Source: Piscinibacterium candidicorallinum
GTDB lineage: Bacteria; Pseudomonadota; Gammaproteobacteria; Burkholderiales; Burkholderiaceae_C
NCBI RefSeq assembly: GCF_047549485.1
Contig: NZ_CP180191.1
Location: forward strand, 2,666,001 to 2,730,000
DNA: 64,000 bases
Reading direction: 5' to 3'
Of this stretch, positions 57,601-64,000 are shown one piece after another (within the stretch, counting starts at the first letter, position 1; every line of letters begins with the position of its first letter). Below the pieces are notes generated by a model, which worked only from the letters and a program-made list of their open reading frames with translations, was not told where the DNA came from and did not search any database. The translations under genes and the position numbers were made by a program.

Positions 57601-58367
57601 GCCAGTTCGCTGAGCTCCGGCGCGAGCTGCTCCAGCGTAGGAGGAGTGGCTTGTTCCAGCATCGACAGCACATGTACCCGCTGGGCCACAGTAGTGGCCA
57701 ACATGAGCGGGCGGATGGTCTCCACATGGCGCTCCAGCGCCTGTGCATAGTCTGGCAGGTCGGTCAGCATCAGCAGTCGCTGTGCGGTGTAGTAGGACGA
57801 ATCGACTGGTGTAGCGAAACACGCGGCAAGCAGCGATGCGGCGTCCAATCCATCCTCCTGAAGCAGCTTCTCGATCTGACCGTACGTCAGACCCTGAGCT
57901 TTGGGGCGCCGACTTGACCACCCCGTGAGGCTGGTTTCAGCGCTGGCCATGAGCAGCACCTCAGGCCAGTGGATACCCCGTGGCATCTGAATGGAACACT
58001 GCGAGGGCTGCGCATTCACGCTGGCCTCAAGCACCCGCGCCCAGCGAAGGGCGATGGGAGGCGAGAGCTCACTGAAGCGCTCAAATACATCGGGAAGGGC
58101 GCGCCGAGCGCCGCCATAGTGGAAACCGGTCAAGAGGAAGCGCTCGGCAACTTCGGGACGCTGACCCAACTCGTGAAGCACCGCTAGCGGCTCACCGTGA
58201 AGCACGAAACCGAGAATGTCGCGCGCCAAACCCTGGCGGCCCTTGGCGCCATCCACCTTGTCCAGCGGCGCGAGGAGCTTCTCCAGTTGCTTCACCCATG
58301 CTTCCGGGACACCGGGCGGCAGCTCGAATGCGCTGTCTCCGAGCAGCCTGGCCATCCATTTCAGCAT
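54636..58367 (-). CDS. DUF4132 protein (YehI/MolR-like), first gene of the MoxR-VWA operon
   Basis: 1243 residues from ATG 58367, GGGGGAA 5 bases upstream. The first 500 residues are helical repeats (VAKEKQ-type HEAT pairs such as AEEALEKAV appear later too, around 640-680), and the last 250 carry the DUF4132 signature: WTAYLQQHPVLRHLVQRLVWVE, TFRPLDDGTLTDNED, VRLAHD, WQQHLVDYEIKPLFQQLG and AGWFHVYEKRFPTLGLQAVLEF. Function unknown; this domain accompanies the YehI/MolR family and WGR-domain proteins. As the first and largest gene it likely sets expression of the five-gene unit; its promoter lies in 58368-58608. Confidence 0.9.
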   Translation of the reverse strand: MLKWMARLLGDSAFELPPGVPEAWVKQLEKLLAPLDKVDGAKGRQGLARDILGFVLHGEPLAVLHELGQRPEVAERFLLTGFHYGGARRALPDVFERFSELSPPIALRWARVLEASVNAQPSQCSIQMPRGIHWPEVLLMASAETSLTGWSSRRPKAQGLTYGQIEKLLQEDGLDAASLLAACFATPVDSSYYTAQRLLMLTDLPDYAQALERHVETIRPLMLATTVAQRVHVLSMLEQATPPTLEQLAPELSELAVASSKQVRMPAEALLRRCGIHTSAPLRELAVHGKPEQRLHALRLLQQFASKRGDAADTSFAREVAAQDKAPSVQALVAEWDAGLQVAEEGREDYEVTPPRIDWSAANCHVPKEALDRLWKEIGESITRSNATSREHHARMMAQGHKYPLRLEELFTAADEQALQDYLASGQPKPPKRKQNDRRGWSHVEQPTLKLVEIDGVSPVALFKVMLFFGIAVSHDGMLEYAATRVFDAAHRRYGKPSLLELSCMLDDAGYKGQALLRNYCRAWGDPFAADWPSEDVWPFFACHLEMVLQALLHDTIKDYSFSRTGLFRAIATLPKPPAAAINALFTLALGSGKTDRGPAQEALQNHPGKEERIIAALSDGKAETRAVAANWLGRLRYAPAVEALEKAVAKEKQDVAKGAMLDALQALGQPVEKYLDRNALAIEAAKSLAKGIPKDLDFFPWSALPEVRWAESGVPVPSDVLRWMIVQAVKNKSPEPNAVLRKYCEMFDARDREMFGQFVLETWLREDVRPVSPEEAMQRAQGLAQSTFASMASYPQYYQDSPNLGKSVEELTAAYLPAQLRQPAGSATGAKGVLAVAAACARERAAGPTQRYLKEWYGSRASQGKALIAMLAWIDHPSATQLMLSIGSRFRTKSFQEEATRQAEALAERKGWTLPELADRTVPSAGFDETGTLELSYGTRSFTARLLPDFKVELFNPDGKKIAALPEPRQDDDAEQAKEAKKAFAAAKKELKSIVDLQTDRLYEALCTEREWPATDWTAYLQQHPVLRHLVQRLVWVELMDGRASRTFRPLDDGTLTDNEDNAVELEVGARVRLAHDSLLDAEAVSAWQQHLVDYEIKPLFQQLGKGHYALPESKAGNDAIKDFEGYLVEAFALRGRALKLGYTRGPAEDAGWFHVYEKRFPTLGLQAVLEFTGNGLPEENRTVALLNMSFASTADNSSWHRGRLTLSKVPKVLLSECYNDLRLIAAEGTGYDADWQKKSEY

Positions 58368-58608
58368 CGCGCTTTCCCCCTGCAATTCTCGACGTGCAAG
58401 CAAATCGCGTGGACTATATCGGCAACGCCGACCAATGCTCTGAGGCCAATCCCTAAGGGGCCAACACGCGTCACCTATTCATGCCTGCACCCTGAAGAGC
58501 GCCGTGAAACCGTCCACACTTGACCGCTGGGAGTCAGAGGCCGTCTCTTCGATCAGTCAGCCCCATTCAAGCGGTTGAGTCGGGCAAGATGCTGTTCGTG
58601 CGCCGAAG

Positions 58609-59559
58609 TCACTGAGGATCCGCTTGATTCGGCACAGCAAACGCGCTGACATCCGCCTTATTCAAGGCGTCGCGTAGTGCTGGATACACATGCCGAACCG
58701 CGTCAGTGTCGGAATCCTGAACACTACCGAGGACGCGAGCAAACGCATCCCCGTCGCAGCGCCCGGTCGACGCGCAAAACGTAAGCGCCAGATTGCCGCC
58801 ATCGCTGCCTCCGGCTGCGAGTGATCGCTCCATGCGATACACGATGAGCGCGCGCTGGAAGGCCAGTCGGTCCACGCCTCCAAACGGCTTGCCTTGGAAG
58901 AAGATCCGCTGGTGAAGGTCGATTTGCTGCAGCTCTCCGTAAAGCACCCCAGCGCCACCAGCCTGCATGAGGGCATTTAGGGCCTCCGTGCGACGGCTTG
59001 CATCAGCATGCTCCGCCGCAAGTGCATACAAGCGCTCACGGGCTTGGATCAATGGATCGCGTTTTGCCAAATCACCTCGCTCAAGGTCCTGGATTCGTTT
59101 GAGCGCGTGATCCTCAGATGAATCGGTTCGAACACCCTGATTCAAGGCTGAGCACCGCGCTTGCATCAATGCACGCGCGCGCAGCTGCGCTGCGCTCGGC
59201 GCTTGGGTTTCAGCACTGTCCTCGAAGGGAAACAAGCAGAGTTGCAAGGACTTGATCGCAAAGTAAACGCCGCCCTCCTCCGGTCGGCGCAAGGCATGTT
59301 CGAAGAACTGGGCGAGGTTTGCTGAGGCGTACAGCTCGCCAAGCAGCGGACTCTCCGCGATATCCGAGCGGACTACAGATGCAAGCGCTGGGGCTTGTGC
59401 GGCGGCTACGGGGTGATCAGCAAACCCCGCCGATGGGATGCGAGCTTCTCGTGCAGGATCGGTCGGTTCCGTCCGGTTGCGCGCCCACCAGAACGCGACC
59501 ATCACGATCAGCAGTGCAACAGCGAGAACAACCTTTAGACGATGACCAGCGATGCTCAT
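58609..59559 (-). CDS. Membrane-anchored periplasmic protein of unknown function
   Basis: 316 residues from ATG 59559 (the frame extends upstream but lacks support). One N-terminal helix (VVLAVALLIVMVAFWWARN) with a short cytoplasmic tail, then a charged helical region with a three-cysteine cluster in LQLCLF, QARCSAL and TFCASTGRC. No family recognised. It lies behind the DUF4132 gene promoter region on the same strand with a gap of about 240 bases, so it is probably not part of that operon. No strong ribosome site, so the start is uncertain. Confidence 0.6.
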   Translation of the reverse strand: MSIAGHRLKVVLAVALLIVMVAFWWARNRTEPTDPAREARIPSAGFADHPVAAAQAPALASVVRSDIAESPLLGELYASANLAQFFEHALRRPEEGGVYFAIKSLQLCLFPFEDSAETQAPSAAQLRARALMQARCSALNQGVRTDSSEDHALKRIQDLERGDLAKRDPLIQARERLYALAAEHADASRRTEALNALMQAGGAGVLYGELQQIDLHQRIFFQGKPFGGVDRLAFQRALIVYRMERSLAAGGSDGGNLALTFCASTGRCDGDAFARVLGSVQDSDTDAVRHVYPALRDALNKADVSAFAVPNQADPQ

Positions 59560-59832
59560 TTCTTTGTTGTCTCGGTCTCGTCCCTGGTGTGACGGTGGGC
59601 ATCTCACTTGCTGCTATAGCCAAGTCACCCTCCCAGTATGTTGCACTTTACGCTTCAAGGGAGCGCTTCACTTGAGCCGAACTACATGGTCGAGTGGCCA
59701 CTGGGCGATCGGTGACCCGGTCCCAGCCTTGCAGCGACAAGCCCCAGGTCCAATCCTTCGGGTGTCGCCTTGGTTAAGGCGGGCTGTTAAGCCTTCCTTC
59801 GCTGTCAATCTCAGCGAGTCACCCATGAAGAA

Positions 59833-60765
59833 TCAGTGATCAGCCCAGCGCAAGTGGGAGGACACCAGTTCAGCCTCGCCGTCCCAGCGGTACGCGACCA
59901 ACGGCCCGCCCTTGGCCGCACTCCAATCCAAGCACGCGAGCTTTGCAGACTGCAGCATCGGCGCCCCCTTCATCCAGTAATGCCCTACAAACACCGGCGC
60001 ACCCTCGGGTTCTCCACCAGGCAGGTCCGCAGGCAGCGGGATCTCCGGCACAAAATGCCGCTGACTCGCAGGTAGCAGCGCGGCATCGCGCAGGCTCAGT
60101 CCACGATCAGCCCACCACTTCACACGAACCTCATGGCGCCTGTGGCCGCCATGATCCTCAAAGGCATAACCCTCCGGTAAGCGCACCTCCAAGCCCTTGC
60201 ACAGGCCCTCCACCGCTTGCCACTCCGACGAACCCTTGCGGAACGCGGCGTGCAGGAAGTCCTGAGAAATCGGACTGCCTCCTGGATGCGCGCGCTGAAT
60301 GGCGTCCACGTAAGGCTGATGCCACCACGCGTGCACCACCCGGACTCCGCCCAGATCCAGCGCCAGGGGCAAGATCCGAAACCAGTCCACCCATTCCTTG
60401 TGCGCTGCGGATCCCTCGCCCACCTGCCGCAGGAATTCCGCATGCTGCGCCACCTTCTCTGGGGAGTGCTCTCGCAGAAAGCCCGAGCCGTCTGCCTTGC
60501 GCTCGACATAGCCAATCGCGTTCAGTTCGTGGTTGCCCATGATCACCCGCGCATCGCCCGCGTCCATCATCGCCCGAACGATTTCCAGGACACGGAGTTG
60601 CTGCGGGCCGCGATCAATCAGGTCCCCTACAAACACCGCTTGACGTCCTGCGGGAGCCTTGAAGCCACGCCCAGCTGCGACATACCCCAGCTGTTCGAGC
60701 AGCCGTTCAAGCAACCCGGCCTGCCCATGAACATCGCCGATCAGGTCATACGCAATTTCCAACAT
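59833..60765 (-). CDS. PPP-type metallophosphoesterase
   Basis: 310 residues, AAGAGG 7 bases before ATG. Motifs in order: GDVHGQ (residue 10), GDLIDRGPQ (about 47), GNHELNA (about 76), then distal His in VVHAWWHQ and VFVGHYW. These are the five metal-site motifs of the PPP superfamily (bacterial Ser/Thr phosphatases, ApaH, PrpE). Substrate may be phosphoprotein, diadenosine tetraphosphate or similar; the sequence does not decide. Divergent from an NrtR-like regulator 76 bases away. Confidence 0.92.
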   Translation of the reverse strand: MLEIAYDLIGDVHGQAGLLERLLEQLGYVAAGRGFKAPAGRQAVFVGDLIDRGPQQLRVLEIVRAMMDAGDARVIMGNHELNAIGYVERKADGSGFLREHSPEKVAQHAEFLRQVGEGSAAHKEWVDWFRILPLALDLGGVRVVHAWWHQPYVDAIQRAHPGGSPISQDFLHAAFRKGSSEWQAVEGLCKGLEVRLPEGYAFEDHGGHRRHEVRVKWWADRGLSLRDAALLPASQRHFVPEIPLPADLPGGEPEGAPVFVGHYWMKGAPMLQSAKLACLDWSAAKGGPLVAYRWDGEAELVSSHLRWADH

Positions 60766-60841
60766 CGCTGGCCTCTTATTTGCACATCACAACGAAGTCA
60801 TTGTGCCTTACTTATTGGCGATTCGCAACTATCATCATGGC

Positions 60842-61525
60842 ATGACCACCAAGACTTACCCGATGCCCTTCACGCGCATCGAACTGATCGTGTTCGCCGT
60901 CCACCCATCGGGCTTGGAGGTGCTGCTGATCAAGCGGACCGAAGCACCGTTTGCCGGACAGTGGGCGCTTCCGGGCGGCGTACTTCGGATCGACATGGAC
61001 ATGGATCTTGAGAGCGCTGCACAGCGCATCGCGGTCGAACGGCTCGGTACTCCAGTGCCTTACATCGAGCAGTGGGGAGCAATCGGTGGCGCCAGTCGCG
61101 ATCCGCGTGCGCCTTGGGCCCTGAGCATCGTCTACCAGGCGCTGGTCCCGGGCGAACAAATTCAACCCAAGCCGGGCAAGCGCATTGCCGCGATCGACTG
61201 GCGCCCAGCCTCTGATGCCGCCACGGATGCGACGCTGGCCTTTGACCACCGAAAGTTGATTGAGCTCGCGATGACTCGAATCCGAAGCGCCATTGATCGC
61301 TTGGAGTTACCCGCAGGGTATTTCGAGACACCATTCACTCTCACAGAGCTGCAGGCCACCTGTGAGGCGATTCTCGGACACCGACTGGACAAATCCAGCT
61401 TTCGCAGGAAGCTCGCCGAGCGCCAGTTGGTCCAACCGGTAGAGGGACAGTTCCGACAAGGCGCATTCCGGCCGGCTCAACTGTTTGAGCTCGTAGCGGC
61501 CGATCCTCGGAACGCGTCTCGCTAG
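60842..61525 (+). CDS. NrtR-like transcriptional regulator (degenerate Nudix plus winged helix)
   Basis: 227 residues from ATG 60842; starts at GTG 60803 or ATG 60863 are possible and none has a good ribosome site. Nudix-like fold: FTRIELIVFAVHPSGLEVLLIKRTE, WALPGGVLR, ending in LAFDHRKLIELA. The Nudix box is broken: GGVLRIDMDMDLESAAQRIAVERLG lacks the canonical REUxEE glutamates (seen as AVERLG). The C-terminal winged helix (FTLTELQATCEAILG, KSSFRRKLAERQLV) is the NrtR type. NrtR members bind ADP-ribose and repress NAD genes; no NAD gene is adjacent, so its target is open. Confidence 0.82.
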   Translation: MTTKTYPMPFTRIELIVFAVHPSGLEVLLIKRTEAPFAGQWALPGGVLRIDMDMDLESAAQRIAVERLGTPVPYIEQWGAIGGASRDPRAPWALSIVYQALVPGEQIQPKPGKRIAAIDWRPASDAATDATLAFDHRKLIELAMTRIRSAIDRLELPAGYFETPFTLTELQATCEAILGHRLDKSSFRRKLAERQLVQPVEGQFRQGAFRPAQLFELVAADPRNASR

Positions 61526-61923
61526 ATGTCGTAGCCCTTCGCGACCTTGCGCCACGCCAGTGATGACAGGGATCGCCGCAGCACGTCTTGAATCGGCACG
61601 GTGGCGTCAAGTGTCCCAAACCACGCGATCTTGGCCCAGGACAGTAGATGCACCGAGTCGACCGGCTGCTCGGACGTCACCATGGCCGCAAATCGCACCG
61701 GTGGCAATCGCGTGGTGCCGGCTTGTCCCCATTCCGGTCCGAAGCATGTGACCGGCAGGTCAGCGGGCTCGATACGCCTGGCCCAATCGATGCAGTCCTC
61801 TTTTTCGAGGCGTGTGCGCGCGCTGTCAGGTTCGCCCTCAAGCAGCCCGACATAGGTGACAGACAGGCACAGTTCCTCGACCTCGATGTGGGTGCCGTCC
61901 TGAAGCACGACGTGAATGCGCAT
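61522..61923 (-). CDS. Conserved hypothetical protein, 133 residues
   Basis: Starts at ATG 61923 with AAGGGG and GTGAG upstream. No domain recognised. It has IHVVLQDGTHIEVEELCLSV, LLEGEPD, a central CFGPEWG and a C-terminus with WFGTLDA and VAKGYDI. Its stop codon overlaps the stop of the convergent NrtR-like gene by 4 bases. Soluble by appearance. Confidence 0.6.
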   Translation of the reverse strand: MRIHVVLQDGTHIEVEELCLSVTYVGLLEGEPDSARTRLEKEDCIDWARRIEPADLPVTCFGPEWGQAGTTRLPPVRFAAMVTSEQPVDSVHLLSWAKIAWFGTLDATVPIQDVLRRSLSSLAWRKVAKGYDI

Positions 61924-62118
61924 ACTCACTGCCCCTTCGTGGGTTGCGAACTGCAGTAGACCAAACCTGGCGTGTCCCGACGCCGATCTTGGATCCACCG
62001 GTCGCTGCCGCAGAAATTCATGCGCATATAGCGCGCACTGACACCAGCGCAGCCCCATCCTGAGAACCAATCATCGGCCGCATCTCCGACCATCCAGGCG
62101 ACTGGAGTCGCGCTTGAC

Positions 62119-62688
62119 CTAGGCATCCACGAGCTGATGGCGCCACCACCGCAGCGCGTCCCAGCGTGCGGGGCGGTCCTTCATTTCCAACTCTAGGAAC
62201 GCCATCAGCGCGCGCGTCTCATCGTGCAGGCCTGCGTTGTGCATGCTGCGCAGGGCGCGACTCAAGCGCCGATCGGTATGCGTGGCGCGATCGATCCAGC
62301 GCACCACCGGCGCATTGACCTCTCGCACTTGCCCACCTTCCAGCGCCAAGCCCAGCACCTGCAGGAAGCGGTGGAACGACCTCCGCATCGCCGCGGCCAG
62401 CTCGGGGTCGGCCTGTACCGCATCGCGCATGGCGTGGCGGCCGATCACCGGAGCGTCGGGGTTGATGGGGCTCTTCGCACCGATCGGGAACCACCACTGG
62501 ATGAAGTCGTGGCGTCGCTCCAGCTCATCGAGGGACAGCGCGAGGGTGGCCTCGTGGTGCTGGGCCAGCCACGCGCGCCAGCGCTCGATCGCCTGGGCGT
62601 TGGATTGGTCGCGTCGCTCTTTGGAGCGGGCGACGATCAGGTCGGGGTCTTCGTCTGTGGCGAACAGCCGGTCAGTGACTGAGCTCAT
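62119..62688 (-). CDS. OGFr-like (opioid growth factor receptor-related) protein
   Basis: 189 residues; ATG overlaps the SRAP stop by 4 bases. The segment ELERRHDFIQWWFPIGAKSPINPDAP (key residues HDFIQWWFP and NPDAP) matches the conserved domain of the opioid growth factor receptor family, otherwise known from animals and scattered bacteria. Around it: HHEATLALSLDE, MRRSFHRFLQVLGLAL, ALRSMHNAGLH and WDALRWWRHQL. Bacterial function is unknown. Translational coupling to SRAP suggests a DNA-damage-linked role, which is inference. Confidence 0.75.
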   Translation of the reverse strand: MSSVTDRLFATDEDPDLIVARSKERRDQSNAQAIERWRAWLAQHHEATLALSLDELERRHDFIQWWFPIGAKSPINPDAPVIGRHAMRDAVQADPELAAAMRRSFHRFLQVLGLALEGGQVREVNAPVVRWIDRATHTDRRLSRALRSMHNAGLHDETRALMAFLELEMKDRPARWDALRWWRHQLVDA

Positions 62689-63383
62689 GGCGGCGTTGTA
62701 CCGCCGAGCCGGCGCGATGCGCTAGACGTGCTGTCGGCCGGTTGCGCCTCGAACATCTCCGCCGGTGTGAGCCGCAGTAAAGCGCTTGCCTCGTCTGGAC
62801 TGGCGGTCAGCCAGGTCTGCACGTCGGCGTCCTCGATCGCGATGACGGAGCGCTTGTCCTGGGCGTCGGGCGGCAACTTCGGATCGGGCTTGTGCATGCG
62901 GCTCATGAGCGGATGCTGATCTGCATTGAGCGTGAGCATGGTGTAGCTCTCGTGGATCTCGCCGCTGCTACGGTCGATCCACCGGTTCCACAGCCCGGCC
63001 AAGCCCCACGGCCGGCCGTCCGTGCGGCGAAACGTCCACCACACGTTGCGCCCGGTCTCCCAGTTGGGTTCATCAAACGACCAGGCAGGGATGATGCAGC
63101 GCTGGCCGCGCTTCCACGGGTCCTTGAACGACGCTTTCGAGGCCAACTCTTCGGAGCGCGCGTTGTTGGTGGAGTAGGTGAGCTTCGGTGTCTTCGCGAA
63201 CCAAGGGATCAAGCCCCACTGGCCCACCACAAGCTCAAGCGCGCCCCGATCATCGAGACGCAGGAACGGACCCGGGGCGCGCGGGTACACCCCGCCGCCG
63301 CGCCAGGGGTTGTTGTTGCGCGCGCCGATGTGCCAGAAGCGCTCGATTTCCGCTTCAGCGGGGCTGACGTATCGGTTGCACAT
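62685..63383 (-). CDS. SRAP/YedK (HMCES-type) SOS response-associated protein
   Basis: 232 residues; GGGAGG 8 bases before the ATG. After Met removal the catalytic Cys2 (MCNRYVSP) can cross-link to abasic sites in single-stranded DNA. Other family features: GLIPWFAKTP, NNARSEELASKASFK, CIIPAWSFDEPNWETG (with the conserved Glu after Asp) and HPLMSRMHKPDP with the active His. The gene is preceded by a LexA-type box at 63416-63431. Protects genomes at stalled forks; also read as a possible peptidase in older literature. Confidence 0.92.
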   Translation of the reverse strand: MCNRYVSPAEAEIERFWHIGARNNNPWRGGGVYPRAPGPFLRLDDRGALELVVGQWGLIPWFAKTPKLTYSTNNARSEELASKASFKDPWKRGQRCIIPAWSFDEPNWETGRNVWWTFRRTDGRPWGLAGLWNRWIDRSSGEIHESYTMLTLNADQHPLMSRMHKPDPKLPPDAQDKRSVIAIEDADVQTWLTASPDEASALLRLTPAEMFEAQPADSTSSASRRLGGTTPP

Positions 63384-63415
63384 CGCCGGGCCTCCCGCAT
63401 GCGGTAAAAATTGTA

Positions 63416-63431
63416 CTGTGAATAAAAACAG
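63416..63431 (-). promoter_or_regulatory. Candidate LexA box between SRAP gene and a divergent gene
   Basis: CTGTGAATAAAAACAG is an exact CTGT-N8-ACAG match, flanked by TA on the left and TCA on the right. On the minus strand TACAAT directly abuts it as a -10-like element about 20-30 bases before the SRAP start (63383). The box also lies immediately before the divergent plus-strand gene. Confidence 0.65.
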
Positions 63432-63453
63432 TCACCAGCTGCTCTTCCGCGTC

Positions 63454-63786
63454 ATGCCCATGCGTCGGCGCGGTCGGCCCACGGGTCAACGCCCCGGCGC
63501 GGTCAAGCTTGGGTGGGTCATCATCACTGATATCCAAGATAACGAGGTTCTGCGCCCGGTGCGACGTGCCCAGCTCATCTGCGCCACGTATGGCGTTCCG
63601 GTGCTACCGGATTTGATGGACGCCCAGCTTGTACAGATGACGCCCACGCTGATGGTGCTCACGGGCTGGGAGCGCCTGCCGGACAACAACAACTCGACCC
63701 AGAGTTATGGACAGACCTGGTGGTGCGTCGTGGCAGACGAGCCGGTATCCGCGACGAGACCCGCTTCGCCGCCACGCGTGTACTAG
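63454..63786 (+). CDS. Small protein divergent from SRAP, function unknown
   Basis: 110 residues from ATG 63454; a GTG at 63418 lies inside the LexA-type box, so I prefer the later start. Sequence: basic start MPMRRRGRPTGQRPG, then GWVIITDIQDNEVLRPVRRAQL, ATYGVPVLPDLMDAQL, LTGWERL and a Trp pair (TWWCVVAD). No domain recognised. No clear ribosome site. Its position behind the LexA-type box makes damage induction plausible. Confidence 0.45.
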   Translation: MPMRRRGRPTGQRPGAVKLGWVIITDIQDNEVLRPVRRAQLICATYGVPVLPDLMDAQLVQMTPTLMVLTGWERLPDNNNSTQSYGQTWWCVVADEPVSATRPASPPRVY

Positions 63787-64000
63787 TCGAATGAGCATTC
63801 GAAAGAAAACTTTCGAGAGGGTCTATGGACAGCAGCTACGTGCCTTGATGGGCGCTGGCATACAAGGAGCGACGGCAGGCCGCACAGCTGATTGATCATC
63901 CAGCTGCGACTTGAAATCTCTCGCTGTCGCGCTCATACTGCAGTCAACGCAAGGAACAGATCCAAGCGTGCCAAACCGCATCGAGGGAGCCTCCATGCAC
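63787..64000. other. Right end of window: hairpin and no supported gene
   Basis: TCGAAAG (63799-63805) pairs with CTTTCGA (63810-63816) around AAAA, 12 bases past the preceding stop, without a T-run; it may be a weak terminator. The remainder up to the edge shows no convincing gene, though a gene may enter from the right. Confidence 0.35.

Noticed and set aside
58470..58510. CCCTGAAGAGCGCC, resembling the tRNA 3' end
   Set aside because: Only a short inexact match with an extra base; not enough for an attachment site.

Overview
The window looks like a stretch of chromosome from a high-GC betaproteobacterium, most likely order Burkholderiales. The evidence is the protein content (MHS-family transporter, TfpX/TfpZ pilin accessory protein, DUF2889 protein, TctE-like kinase) and the core order recA-recX-DUF2889-sucC-sucD-TerC. 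The family cannot be fixed by reading alone.

Region 1 (about 0-10.7 kb): an RHS/YD-repeat surface protein with a cysteine-rich tail; a gene-poor stretch with dispersed hairpin repeats around a secreted tandem-DUF4189 protein and a small YgaP-like membrane protein; a periplasmic M48 metalloprotease; moaC; and a type IV pilin with a TfpX/TfpZ-like accessory gene separated from it by a strong terminator.

Region 2 (10.7-17.3 kb): a four-gene minus-strand operon, read from 17285 downwards: CHASE2 Ser/Thr kinase, PP2C phosphatase, double-FHA protein, CHASE2 class III cyclase. It is a complete phosphorylation switch with its own phosphatase, phosphothreonine reader and a cyclase whose active site is altered.

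Region 3 (17.4-28.6 kb): housekeeping backbone: TerC, sucDC, DUF2889 protein, recX, recA with an upstream LexA-type box, a divergent response regulator/histidine kinase pair, an MHS transporter with an unusual hydrophilic insert, and a CAT-anticodon tRNA.

Region 4 (28.7-47.3 kb): accessory DNA starting just beside the tRNA: a DUF4224 protein and a tyrosine recombinase, then a type I secretion operon (ABC exporter, lipoprotein, 4102-residue RTX protein, HlyD-type adaptor). No TolC gene is seen, so the outer-membrane pore must come from elsewhere. No second attachment site was found, so the island end is unknown.

Region 5 (47.8-58.4 kb): five coupled genes in the order DUF4132, MoxR AAA ATPase, DUF5682, VWA, SWIM zinc finger. 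This is the arrangement I know from Escherichia coli yehI-L-M-P-Q, a system of unknown function.

Region 6 (58.6-64 kb): a membrane-anchored unknown, a PPP-type metallophosphoesterase divergent from an NrtR-like regulator, an unknown small protein, an OGFr-like protein translationally coupled to an SRAP (YedK/HMCES) protein, and a good LexA-type box between the SRAP gene and a divergent small unknown gene.
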